Origin: Torymus aiolomorphi | Taxonomy: Eukaryota > Arthropoda > Insecta > Hymenoptera > Torymidae | Assembly: GCA_036365515.1 (NCBI GenBank) | Contig: CM070874.1 | Span: forward strand, 250,521,430 to 250,585,429 | DNA: 64,000 bases | Direction: 5' to 3' | Shown here: positions 43,927 to 54,676 of the stretch, piece after piece | How positions within the stretch are numbered: position 1 is the first letter of the stretch | Layout: each line of letters begins with the position of its first letter | Position numbers and translations under genes: made by a program | Notes under the pieces: generated by a model | Databases searched by the model: none | Seen by the model: the letters and a program-made list of their open reading frames with translations, nothing else | Told to the model about the DNA's origin: nothing

Positions 43927-46690
43927 TTAAACAAAAGTAAAACGCAAAAGCATGACAATGAATGGGGTGTAGTTTTTAAGCATTCGCATCGGAGTTGAAA
44001 AGATTTGATGACGACATGATTTGAAATGAGAAACAGAAATGATATTACGGATGTGTGATGGTAATGAATTCCAAAGATATGCAGATTTGATATGAAATAA
44101 TTTTTTCAGTGTCTCGGTACCAAAGCCACGAATATCTAAGGGCTTCATAACACCTCTGACAGGTCGAGTAGCAATCGCAAAATAAAAAAAAAGGCCAGTA
44201 GATAGAGCGGCGTCGCTGTATTGAATATTTTACGTAGAAGATTCGCGGCAAAGTACTTGTCAACCAGCCAAGTTCACGCCTGTAAGGAGTTTTAAGACCT
44301 TTTTAAACCGTAGATATAGCGAATACCTGAGTTGACAAGCGTCTGAAGTTTGGAGTTGACATCATTCGAGAGATTATTGTATACTACACAACAGTAGTCA
44401 ACCACAGGAAAAAGAAGCATTTGAATTAAATGCTTACGCAGACGTAGATTGGTGCTTTTCCTAAAATAATAGAGACGGTACATAAGAGCACGTACTTGGC
44501 GGCATATATGCGCAATATGCTCATTCCAGTTGAGCTTGGAGTCAAGCACCACATCCAGATTGCGTAATGAAGATTCATATACGACAGGAGTGCCACCAAT
44601 ATCAATGAAGCTTCTGGCTATAGAGGGGAAAGAGTTGATATAGTGAGGAGAACCTTTGATCATGGCTTTCGTCTTATCGGCATTAAGCCTAAGATTATTT
44701 AAAGTAGCCCAGCTTATGATACGGTCTGCATTTGCGTTCATCTTAGTGGAAAAATTGTCAAGCTCCTCAAGAGGACAGCTGATATAAAGCTGAAGGTCAT
44801 CAGCATACATGATGTGGGAAACGTTACGGTCAAAACATAGAGGCAGATCATTAACGTAAATGGCAAAGAGCAGTGGCCCCAACACAGAGCCCTGAGGTAC
44901 TCCGATATTTAGCTCGAGGAACGATGAAAAATTGCCATTGTTGTCAACGACCGCTTGCTGACGACCAACCAAATATGACGCCAACCAATTGATTATTGAC
45001 TTAGAGAAACCATGCTCGAGTAATTTTTGTACGAGCTTGACGTGACAAACAGAGTCAAAAGCCTTACTAAAATCAAATAAGAGAAGCAAAGTGACTCGTT
45101 TCCTATTTATTCCAAGCCTAATGTCATCAGTGAGTTTAAGTAAGGCTGTTTGAGTGCTGTGTCCAGATCGAAAACCAGTTTGAAGAGGATTGAGAAGAAG
45201 CCTAGATTCTAAGTAACAAGATATTTGCTAGTATACCAGCAATTCAAGCGCTTTAGAAAGAGAACATAGCAGAGATATTGGATGAAAATCACTCAAGCTA
45301 TTTGGGGTACTCACTTTGTTGAAGGCAATTACGGAAGATTTCTTCCATAATTGCGGAAAACATGCTTCGCGTAGAGATTGATTAAAAATTTTACAGATGA
45401 TAGGCACAAGAAAAGGTAGTGCAAATTGTATTGCACGCTGTGGAATACCATCAGGTCCTCTAGCTTGCGTACTAAAGTGATTCACTGCATCAAAAATATC
45501 CGAGATTTGAATCTCGGTGATTCAAGAAATGAAACATTCTCAGTGTTTCATGAAGTGAAACACTCAGCGTTGTTCGATGAGGTCAGGGTACTGAGAAAGT
45601 CAAAAACAGCAGGGTCGTAAGAAACGCTTCTAAAGTGTGCATTGAGCTGGTCGATGGAGAACGACAATGACGTTGATTTTTTGGACCCTGTGATGCCCAA
45701 ATGCTCAAGCTCACGCCAGATATTCTTCGGATCGATCAACGTTGATAGTCGAAGATGATAATAATTGTTTCTGGCTTCCTCAATAGAACGATGTGCTAGA
45801 TCGCAAGCTTTTCGATAGATAAGCAGATCATATCCTGTATAAGACCTACGAAAACGTTTGTACAAACGATCTCTCTCCTGGATTAAGACGCGATGTTCTG
45901 ACGTAAACCATGAATGCTTATTTTTTCCAGGAGTAATAGTTTTGACCGGGGCGAGAACATTGATAGCAGAAGTTACGTGGGATTGCAAGACAGAGACACA
46001 TTCATCAAAGGAAGCCGACTCAGCCACAGACCAGTCCAAGCCTCTCAGATAATCAATGAGAGACTCAGCGCTAATGACATTATAATCACGAAAGGTGAAT
46101 GATGCTAATGAAGGTTTGGGGGTTTGAAGCGCAAGTGTAGCAGTAATTAAATCATGACCGTTGATGAATGGTGACTTAGTCTTCTAAAATTCTAATATGC
46201 GGTCTTGTTCATCTACTAAGCAAAGATCAAGCCAGGTATCGGAGGTAGGTTTGCGGTGAGTGGTACCATACGGAAATTTGTGAAGTCCATTCTGCAATGA
46301 ACTTGTGAACAAAAATCGCATCATCAGAAAAGTAGAGCTGATCTGCATTAAAATCGCCAAGAATAATTTTCGTTAATTATGTATGACTACAGTTATACAT
46401 ATGGGTAGTAATTTTGTCTATAAGATCAGTATCTTTAAGAAAAGGAGCATGTGGACGGCGATAGACCACAGCGACGAAAAAAGGTGGATGACCTTTGACC
46501 GTTACTTCACAGAAGAGATATTCTGGCTTACATGGTTTACCAGTTCAGACACCATCTGATGAGCAGAGGACAATGGCAGAAATAAAGTTGTGGATAAAGT
46601 GCGCAACGCCAGGTCTCAGTAACAGCTATTATATGGAGAAAGGTGTGAGTAGACGGGAAATGATTGATCATTCCCATGTGCCCTCTTATA
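43927..46690 (-). pseudogene. ORF2 (endonuclease plus reverse transcriptase) of the 44-47 kb non-LTR element
   Basis: Endonuclease traces: ILGDFNADQLYF (about 46,330), WLDLCLVDE and NGHDLI, with stops and frameshifts between 46,180 and 46,500. A linker with WFTSEHRVLIQERDRLYKRF follows. RT: GPDGIPQRAI (about 45,455), FHPISLL, an in-frame TAG at 45,228-45,230, LFDFSKAFDSV, GVPQGSVLGPLLF, MYADDLQLY (catalytic DD, about 44,800) and LNADKTKAM. The C-terminus LWNSLPSHIR lies at 43,927-44,148. Frameshifts occur near 45,520 and 44,290. The protein nicks target DNA and copies its RNA there. About 900 codons originally, now non-functional. Confidence 0.85.
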
Positions 46691-47162
46691 GAATTTGCCC
46701 TGGTAACACATCTAGGGAAGATAGCCTTTCTTCGATGTTCGTAATTGTTGTTGAGAATTCACCTAGCCTAGCGTCGATGGTTGAGCTCAGTATATTCATA
46801 CTGCCTTCAAGATTTTCTAGCCTGGTAAACTTGTCAAGGATCAGTTGTAAATGATCACTTTGCGATATGATATCATTCCCATTCAGTGACTCATTTCTTT
46901 GCTTATTCGTGTTTGCCGTAGAGATGCAAGTACGACAGGCACTGATGAGCTTGTTTGCTTTGTTGTGAACCTGCTTGAAGGTAGTGCAGTTAGGATGGTA
47001 GTGGCTATTGCAATAGTCACATGTATTATATTTTGTTTTGATACTTTTGTTGCAGCCACGACAAATTATGTTCATCTTATTTTGTGTATCGAACGCAAGA
47101 TAAAAGAAATGTGATGAAAAATGAGAGATAAAAAGCCAGAGTTTAAATACGAACGTTAACAA
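46686..47162 (-). CDS. ORF1 of the 44-47 kb non-LTR element: PHD-like finger and coiled coil
   Basis: 158 codons; the hydrophobic first 29 residues suggest that the Met at about 47,075 (MNIICRGC) is the real start. CRGCNKSIKTKYNTCDYCNSHYH...C and a later CRTC form a C4HC3-like PHD finger, then a linker and a helical stretch (LQLILDKFTRLENLEGSM). PHD-like ORF1 proteins bind element RNA or chromatin in some non-LTR families. It is open here, but may continue into ORF2-proximal sequence lost by mutation. Confidence 0.6.
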   Translation of the reverse strand: MLTFVFKLWLFISHFSSHFFYLAFDTQNKMNIICRGCNKSIKTKYNTCDYCNSHYHPNCTTFKQVHNKANKLISACRTCISTANTNKQRNESLNGNDIISQSDHLQLILDKFTRLENLEGSMNILSSTIDARLGEFSTTITNIEERLSSLDVLPGQIL

Positions 47163-47163
47163 T

Positions 47164-48290
47164 GAAAAATGAGCTGAAACGTGAAAAATGAAATGCTCGA
47201 GATTGTATCAGTTTGTGAAGATGAGATGCAAGAGTCAACGATTAATAAGCGCAAAAATCGCAAAAATTACTGGTATGAAAGGTCGCTGCAGTTTAATGCA
47301 GAGGCCTTTTACACCCGTTTACACAGTAGTCTAAAACGGAAGCAGTCAGACCTTTAAAAATATCAAACATATAATGTATTCAGTTAAAAACTATAGAGCG
47401 GCATAGATAGTAGTTATTAAATAATAATTTTGGAGTTGAAAAAGTGAGCGGCTAGATAATTATTAACAATTAATTGATTAAAAAGATCAGAACGCTCTGC
47501 GATATACATAAAAAAATAAGAGAATAATAGTGTTAATAAAATTTGTAAAAATCGCAGTATATTGAGCTACTTGTGTGTTAAAATAAACCCATGTCAAACA
47601 AACTAAAATCAAATAAAATAGAATAGAATAAAAGTCAAATTAAAATAGATACTATTGCGAGTTTGATGCTACTGAAAAGCCCTGGCTCATACTGTAGCAG
47701 ACGTTATGTACGTGTAATATAACGCGTCAGTAGAGACAGAGTAAATACACAGAGTGCGGGAACATACTTCAGAGTGATGTGCGAAATGCTGCTCTGTTGC
47801 TCAATGAAGATGAGTTCCAAGATGCAGCAAGCGGCAAGGTGACGGTAAGATGACGGTAAAGCTAGCAGAAAATGTTGCTTCAATGTTTACAGTTGTCAGT
47901 AGAAGATTTCAAATATTATGAGAGCCAGTAAAGAGCCGGTATGTGATGCACTGTTGTTGGTTGCAAGTGCACTGCAGCAACCGACACCAATGGTTGAAAA
48001 AATTACGAAGACAAGAGAGAGGCTGACAAGAGTATCAAATTAGATCATCCGGTGGGTAATGAGGTGTAGAACAGGTGCAATACCTCAAGTTTGAGGTTAT
48101 GTAAAGCGTTGTCAACAGGAAACTTGATCCAGGCTCATAGATCTGCATCAGAATTGTGCAGGCCTTAGGCACACGCTTGAGAGCCACTGGAGCCAGCTTC
48201 CTACAAAAAAGACACTCCATAGAGTGAATTGGGCGTCAGTACAGGTAAAATGTTTGAGGAGAGAGAAGAGTGTCGACTGCCTGTACTTAC
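47164..48290. other. Non-coding stretch, possibly 5' UTR of the non-LTR element
   Basis: No ORF above 61 codons with any motif. A direct GACGGTAAGATGACGGTAA repeat is at about 47,841-47,860. The short minus ORF at 48,035-48,220 has no recognisable content. Confidence 0.5.
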
Positions 48291-48293
48291 CAT

Positions 48294-48343
<50 letters not shown>

Positions 48344-48355
48344 AGATAGAGAGAG
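48294..48355. repeat. GA microsatellite
   Basis: (GA)n of about 40 bp followed by a G run and GAGATAGAGAGAG. Confidence 0.95.
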
Positions 48356-48369
48356 ATTATAATTCATAT

Positions 48370-48790
48370 TTTTCTCCAACAATAGTAGATAATAAAAACA
48401 TAAAAATTTAGCAAGTCATAGTATTCCGTATTCTTTATAATCAAAAAAATATTCATGTCAATCTCGTTTTTTAATTTCGAAATGGAACCTATTTTCAGAA
48501 ACTCACGTTTTTATCAATAACTTATGACTAAATATAGCTAGCGGCTTTTTTTTTAAATTGTAGAGAATTTTATCCTACACTGCATACAGTGATTCATAAT
48601 ATATAAACAATATTAGTTCTAAATAGTAAAAAAATCGAAAATTAAAATTTGTAAAATTGAAAAATCGATATAAAAAGAAAAAAATATCATTTTGAAAAAA
48701 TAGAATATTGATCTCAACTGTGTAAACAAAATCGAAAAAAATGAACCCTGTCTGGTTAAAATCGGTCGAGTATAAAACGCATGAACGCAT
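48370..48790 (-). repeat. Dispersed repeat family, copy C (minus)
   Basis: Complement of the copy A tail: ATATTCATGT, CAATAACTTATGA, ATTTTATCCTACA, TATATAAACAATATTAGTTCTAAAT, ATAGAATATTGA, TCTGGTTAAAATCGGTCGAGTA. It ends before the microsatellite part. Confidence 0.7.
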
Positions 48791-48929
48791 AAATAGTATT
48801 TCGATTCCTGAAAAGTTAACTTGTTTTTTTAATGAAGATGTGCGTCACAATATATCATGGTACAGATTTTTCTAGTAAAAGTATTTTTTTAGTATTTTTC
48901 TAGTAGAAGTATTTCTGCGAACATTTAAG

Positions 48930-49947
48930 TGTATAAATATAGGTGTGCTTGAGTCTTCGTGAAGACGTTTACAGAAAATTCCGTTCTTGGCATTAGTGTT
49001 TTTCTTAGTTCCTTCGAGTGACTTATTTCTTTTGAAAGTTTATACTGAAGTAAAAAGTATTAAATAATTTTAAGATGGCTGCCGAGGTCCGAGAAACTTC
49101 CGACAAGCCTAGTGATACAAATTTAAAGCGTTGTACAAAACAAAATATACAACGGTAGTTTGTATTATTTGCGAATCCACTTATCATCAAAGTTGTTTTA
49201 ATCGCTTAAAAAATACTAAGCATGTAGGTGAAAGGTTGAAAATCTGCCCAGATCACAAAAGGCTGCAAAACATAACCTCGAACGACGAAAACGAGCTAAG
49301 CGAATTGGTCAAAACATTAATAGCAGAAATAAAAATGAAAAGCAAAGAAGAAATCAGGAAGGACATATTGGCAGAAGTAACAAGCAAGACACAGGATTTG
49401 ATTAATTCATCAATTGTTTGTAATGATGCCGATGTTGAATTACTAAAAACTGAAAATACGTTGCAAAAAGAATTGATCAAGGAATTACAAGAAAAAATGA
49501 ATTGTTGAAAGAGCTGCTTATAAAAACAAGGAAAACATTCCTAAAAAGTTATTCTCAGAGGTAGTCAACATCAAACCGCAACCGAAACGTGTGCCAAAGA
49601 TTTTTGTTAAAAAAATTGATAAAAAAAGTGATGTGAATATCAAACAGTGTATTACAAAGTGTATAACAAATGAAACAAAGATACAGGCAAAACAGATACA
49701 AGTCAAAGAAAATAAGGATATTATTATTAGTTGCATGGATATAGAAAGTGTCAGAGTGACTGAAAACTTATTAAAAGAGCAGCTTGAATCAGTCTGTGAC
49801 ATAAAAACAGAAGAACTAAATAATCCAAAAATCAAAATAGTAGGCATTGATAATTATACCAACATGAATACAACTACCATAGAAATTGATATAAACTCTA
49901 GAAATTTTGACAAATTTGCAACTAAAGGTAAAGTGTTACATATGTAA
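48930..49947 (+). pseudogene. ORF1 of a PHD/zinc-knuckle non-LTR element, truncated copy
   Basis: ATG 49,075 starts a frame that stops at 49,161. The next frame (49,131-49,508) carries VVCIICESTYHQSCF, a PHD-like half finger, and a coiled coil (KTENTLQKELIKELQEKM). A third (49,591-49,947) carries the conserved block IKIVGIDNYTNM...EIDINSRNFDKFATKGKVLH. That block aligns with the ORF1 at 54,981-56,075 (MKITGFDNFEDM). The copy ends exactly at GKVLH, where a palindromic element begins, so zinc knuckles and ORF2 are absent. A TATAAATATA motif at about 48,933 may be the 5' promoter. Confidence 0.7.
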
Positions 49948-49954
49948 GTAGTTA

Positions 49955-50065
49955 TTGTGGCACCATGGGGCAGACACAACAAACCCCCACCACCGACTTT
50001 GAGGTCATTGACCCTTTCTGGTGGTGGGGGTTTATTATGTGTGCCCGATGGTGCCACAATATTCA
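49955..50065. repeat. Palindromic element, copy 1
   Basis: TGTGGCACCATGGGGCAGACACA...AACCCCCACCACC pairs with GGTGGTGGGGGTTTATTATGTGTGCCC...GGTGCCACA. The loop is TTTGAGGTCATTGACCCTTTC-type. It abuts the break in the non-LTR copy. Confidence 0.85.
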
Positions 50066-50559
50066 AAATTCAAAATTATGATTTAAACTTAACTCTATGA
50101 TTTCAAAATTTTAAATTATGATTTAAACTTAACTCTATGATTTCAAAATTTAAAATATAACTTGAACTTTTAAAATTTATATAATATTGAACTCTATGAT
50201 TTAAAATTTAACTTTACAATTTAACTCTATAATATTAACTATTATTGACTTAGTCAATTTATATAAGATAAATATACAATTAAAAGCAAAAATTGTTGGT
50301 GGTATTATAAGAAAAATTGATGAGTGTTTAAAATACTATCACAAGATTGTTTTCAATTTTTCAACATTTTTCATATATATTTATTATATAAAAGTTGAAT
50401 TGTAAAAGAAAAATTTTAAATCATAGTTTTATCAAATTTTAAATTATAAAGTTGAATTGTAAAAGAAAAATTTTAAATCATAGTTTTATCAAATTTTAAA
50501 TTATAAAGTTGAATTGTAAAAGAAAAATTTTAAATCATAGTTTCAAATTTTGAATATTA
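50066..50559. repeat. AT-rich direct repeats between two palindromes
   Basis: TTAAACTTAACTCTATGATTTCAAAATTT repeats at 50,082-50,150. A 55-57-bp unit TTGAATTGTAAAAGAAAAATTTTAAATCATAGTTT occurs three times at 50,393-50,545. Confidence 0.8.
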
Positions 50560-50642
50560 TGGCACCATGGGGCAGACATAATAAACCCCCACCACCAGAA
50601 AGGGTCAATGTATTATGGCTGCCCCATAGTGCCACAATATTC
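50560..50642. repeat. Palindromic element, copy 2
   Basis: ATTATGGCACCATGGGGCAGACATAATAAACCCCCACCACC...GGGTCAATG...GGCTGCCCCATAGTGCCACAATATTC. It is shorter than copy 1 and lacks the second GGTGGTGGGGG arm. Confidence 0.8.
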
Positions 50643-50711
50643 AAATTTGAAACTATAGTTTCACACATGATTTAAAATCATATATGATTTAAAATCACAT
50701 ATGATTTAAAA

Positions 50712-50934
<223 letters not shown>

Positions 50935-51241
50935 ATATTTAAAAATAAGTGTACACACGCACACACACATTTTTAATAATAATATTTAAATAATTATAAG
51001 AATACTTACATCATCATTGTCCAGCCCTTCGGCTATTGAGGCGGTTATTATTAATTACTACACACTTTGTCACTTTGTCATAGTTTTTACCACTGTCACT
51101 TAGAACTAAACAATATGCTACTAACTAAGCACTTTTTCATTCAAGTTAAATTATATTCGAAACACTTTATCACTTAAGTATACGGTTCACTTTGTCACTA
51201 TAAACTATTTACAACTCCTCGATGTGTGTGTGTGTGCGCCA

Positions 51242-52135
51242 TCATGGCAAAAATTGCCTCTCGTTCTGGCAGTGCACTGTGTCTTCATTGCAAGCCGGGC
51301 ACAACCAGAATCCGCAAGATGCACAACGAATCCAACGACGACTACGCTGGCACCAAAACCGTTTACCACAGCCGTAGCAAATGTCGCGATAGCGACGTGG
51401 TGCATCATACACCACGTCTCGGCGACGGCGACTTATACGCTGCTGAATACCACGTAATCGCCGACGCATACGAGACATCTCTTCGTCGCGTTGTAACCGT
51501 AATAAATGTTGTACCCCGCGAAAAAATCTTCGTCGCACACACATCGCACGTCGCAGTGTCACTTCATCGATATCTAACTCGTTATCATTGTCACTTTCAC
51601 TTTCACTTTCGATATCTTCCACTTGATCAGGGTGATTATTATCGATGGTTTTGGCGTCGAAATCTATTTCCTCAGCCTCCACCACATCCATTGGCTGGTC
51701 ATTCTCCTGATTTTCCTTCTCAATACTATCGCTCTCGAAGCCGCTGTCCACCTCCTCAGCGGCAGCCTCATCGAAAGCATCTTGCAACAAATCTGCAAGT
51801 GCAACATCCTCTTCTAATTGTATTTGACGAGCCTGCTCTTCTAACAGAGCCTCCTGGAGTACCAGAGGTTGCACGCCTTCTTGCCGTATATTGTCAGCAA
51901 TTCTTGGCTCCCCCATATCGATCAAATTATTCACGAAATTCGCCAGCTCTTGTGGCGGCGAAGCGGTGTTGTGAACCAGCTCGGGGTAAGCGTCGATATC
52001 GACGCGTACTTCCCCAATATTCTGCATAATAGGGTAGAGAGAGAGATCTTGTCGTGTCGAAAACTTGCGGTAGACTGGAGGACAGCAGGGTGCTCTAACC
52101 ATCATTTTTGTAAAAGTTTGTGAAAACTGAAGCAT
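51242..52135 (-). CDS. Intact orphan ORF, 297 codons: acidic/Arg-rich protein with C-terminal PHD-like zinc module
   Basis: Open from ATG 52,135 to the stop at 51,242-51,244 with no lesion, and higher in GC than its flanks. N-terminal about 90 residues mixed; 95-150 helical and acidic (LLEEQARQIQLEEDVALADLL); 150-190 very acidic (ESESESDNDNELDID); 190-255 Arg-rich (MRRRLRGIQQRISRRRRD). The last 45 residues have CYGCG, a lone C, WIRCASCGFWLCPAC and HC. W-x-x-C-x2-C-x2-W-x-C-P-x-C resembles the core of PHD fingers, which bind histone tails or, in transposases, DNA. No intron signal is needed. I do not recognise the family. It may be a domesticated or orphan transposon gene or a single-exon host gene. 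Confidence 0.6.
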   Translation of the reverse strand: MLQFSQTFTKMMVRAPCCPPVYRKFSTRQDLSLYPIMQNIGEVRVDIDAYPELVHNTASPPQELANFVNNLIDMGEPRIADNIRQEGVQPLVLQEALLEEQARQIQLEEDVALADLLQDAFDEAAAEEVDSGFESDSIEKENQENDQPMDVVEAEEIDFDAKTIDNNHPDQVEDIESESESDNDNELDIDEVTLRRAMCVRRRFFRGVQHLLRLQRDEEMSRMRRRLRGIQQRISRRRRDVVYDAPRRYRDICYGCGKRFWCQRSRRWIRCASCGFWLCPACNEDTVHCQNERQFLP

Positions 52136-52719
52136 AAGCTACAGTCTTATCACGTCTAGAGTCTGCAGAAACTTGCAGAAAATCGGATTCTGGATTCATA
52201 TTACACATGACGGAGGAAGTAGAAATTATTTTTCAAATAACTTCTAAAATCATGCGATAATAAGAGATGGAACAAAACCCTCGGTTTACTCTTATTACGT
52301 CTGGCGAATACTCTAAAATTATTTTCTCACGAAAACATTCAATCTCAGCCGATATCAGAGATATTTGTCTACTATATTATCCAAATAATTTATAAATTAT
52401 TTGAGAAAAGTTCATATAAGCACTGATTCAGCGCTTGTACAGCGTTTTACCCAAGCAATATTTTAAATTATTAGTTTATGTTTAATTATTGTTTATTTAA
52501 GTTTATTTATTACAAAACTATGTTTAGGAAATGTCTATTTATTAATTTTACATAAAAAGTTAATATTAATATAAAATTAAATCGACCCGAGTTAGCAGAG
52601 AAACATCTGAGTGAGTAGGTTTATTAAAAAGCTACAAAAATAGAATGATAACTGCATTAGGGGCCACCCCACTAGCACACGTTAAGCTACACCTACTTTT
52701 TGTGTATCGCCTTGAAGAT
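52136..52719. other. Non-coding stretch upstream of the orphan ORF
   Basis: It would hold the promoter of the minus-strand ORF; no clear TATA box is seen within 100 bp. No ORFs. Confidence 0.4.
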
Positions 52720-54180
52720 TTTTCGTTGGCTGTCTCTCATCATAAGTGCAACGAATGAGGTGTCGTCGCTTCTATGCCAAGTAGTCCGTCATAATGGCGA
52801 ACTGACTAGCCGGTATAATGGTTTACTTATGACTATATTCACATGTACCACTTTCTTAACTTATATGTTCCTGATACATACTGCAAAAAACTGTAATAAA
52901 AATTCATTTATTATGATTTCCAAGTACACAAACTCCCCTCTACGTAAACTTCAAGGCAGGATGAGAAAATAGAGAGAGTTTAGTACACTGATCAACGTAT
53001 TGGTACGGTATTGGCACGATTTACTACCGGAAATTACGGTTAGATCGATCCGCGGTATTAGACTTTTGTATAAGGTACCATCTCTTCTTTTAAATGAAGA
53101 TGTTTTGGAACCTCATTGCTTGATCGATTTCGTTATCGATACATTAATCAGTCTAATCGATGGTTATATCAGCTCGCGGTATTATACTTCTTTACTCCCC
53201 ACTTTACCCTCTAACAGTACCACATATTTATAACTTTCATTAACCAATTAATTTTGTTATTGATTCGGTATTAGTAAGGTATTGGTACGGATATCTTGGA
53301 AAGTTACATTCACATTAATTCGCGGTATTTTACTTTATTGTTAGGTGCAACATTCTCTTTTTATTGGAGGTATTTTGGAACCTCACAGATCGATCGATTT
53401 CGTTATCGATATGTCGATTGATCCAATCGATGATCATTACAACTACTTAAACTCTTTCCGCCGTTTGTTTCTTATGACAAGTACAACGGATGAGACGTTA
53501 TCACTTGTATGGTTAGTAGTCCGTCATAATAATCAACGGATCAGATAGTATAATACCCTACTTATGACTATTACATATGTGACACCTTCTTAGCTTATAT
53601 GTTCCTGATACATGCTACGAAAAACTACAATAAAAATTAATTTATTGTTATTATCAAGCACGCAAACAACCCTTTACGTAAACCTCAATACAAGATGAGA
53701 AAATAGAGAGAGTTTAGTACACTGATCAACATATTGGCTCGATATTGGCATGATTTTCCACTGGAAATTATAGTCAGATCGATTTGCGGCATTAGACTTT
53801 TTTATAAGGTGCTATATCTTCTTTTAAATGAAGATGTTTTGGAACCTCATTGGTTGATCGATTTTGTTATCGATACATTGATCAGTCTAATCGATGGTTA
53901 TATTAGCTCGCGGTATTACACTTTTTTACTACCCACTTTACCCTCTAACAGTTCCGCATATTTATAACTTTCATTAACCAGTTAATTTTGTTATTGATTC
54001 GGTATTAGTAAGGTATTGGTACGGATATCTTGGAAAGTTACATTCACATTAATTCGCGGTATTGTACTTTATTGTTAGGTGCAACATTCTCTTTTTATTG
54101 GTGGTATTTTGGAACTTCACAGGCCGATCGATGTATTGATCAACCCAATCAATTTTCATATCAGTTCAGAGTAACATAGT
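52720..54180. repeat. Tandem duplication with a 734-bp period
   Basis: Unit 1 about 52,735-53,460, unit 2 about 53,468-54,180. Anchors: TTTAGTACACTGATCAAC at 52,979 and 53,713; AGTAGTCCGTCATAAT, TATATGTTCCTGATACAT, GAAGATGTTTTGGAACCTCATTG and CGGTATTAGTAAGGTATTGGTACGGATATC also recur. About 85-90 percent identical by eye. Many ATCGAT(C/T) sites lie inside. No maintained ORF (short frames differ between units). Confidence 0.85.
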
Positions 54181-54424
54181 TTTACTACACATTGTATCCA
54201 TCTATTTACCGTATTTTATAACTTAGTCGTAGAAATTATTTTATGGAATTTTTTATAATTCTGAGTGTTTAAAGAGATTTTTGGTGATTTTTCATTATAA
54301 TATATTAAGCTGCGATTATGTTTTTAGACTTTTTAAATTCAAAAGTGCCTATTCCTCAAAATTTCGCTGCGTTGCTTTGCATTCTTTTATTCCGTCCCCA
54401 CCGTAAAATCCGTAGTTTCATGCT

Positions 54425-54485
54425 CTTTGGTGTGTATATAAGCCATCTTAAACGATATTTACACCACAGTTCAGTTTTTTTGCGC
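54425..54485 (+). promoter_or_regulatory. Candidate Pol II core promoter of the 54-59 kb non-LTR element
   Basis: GTGTATATAAGCC (about 54,434-54,446) is followed about 27 bp later by CAGTTCAGTTTT (initiator-like) at about 54,470. A similar TATA-like site precedes the truncated copy at 48,933. Internal promoters are normal for non-LTR elements; based on motif and spacing. Confidence 0.35.
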
Positions 54486-54676
54486 CCCAGAAACTATCAA
54501 AGATTAGTTGAACCAGTACGCTGTTACATACTTATAAATTTGGTTTGAGTGATCGTAGAAATACACTTCATCATCCAGACATACTTCTATCGCACATTAA
54601 AGTGAGTTCTTCTTAAAGTATTAAATACTACCACTCTCTCTTAAGTTGTTAATATTGTGACAAGGTGAATTTTAAA

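Larger units (their letters stand above)
43805..47163 (-). mobile_element. Non-LTR retrotransposon (APE type, jockey/CR1-like), minus strand, degenerate
   Basis: ORF1 with a PHD-like finger (46,686-47,162) and ORF2 with endonuclease and RT (43,927-46,690) run right to left. An AATAAA-like signal on the minus strand near 43,815 and the end of homology mark the 3' end. The 5' end is uncertain; 47,163-47,650 may be its 5' UTR. No flanking duplication was recognised. Confidence 0.8.

Noticed and set aside
51226..52029. 267-codon plus-strand ORF
   Set aside because: It mirrors the intact minus-strand ORF; its composition is that of an antisense frame and it shows no motif, while the minus frame has ordered domains.
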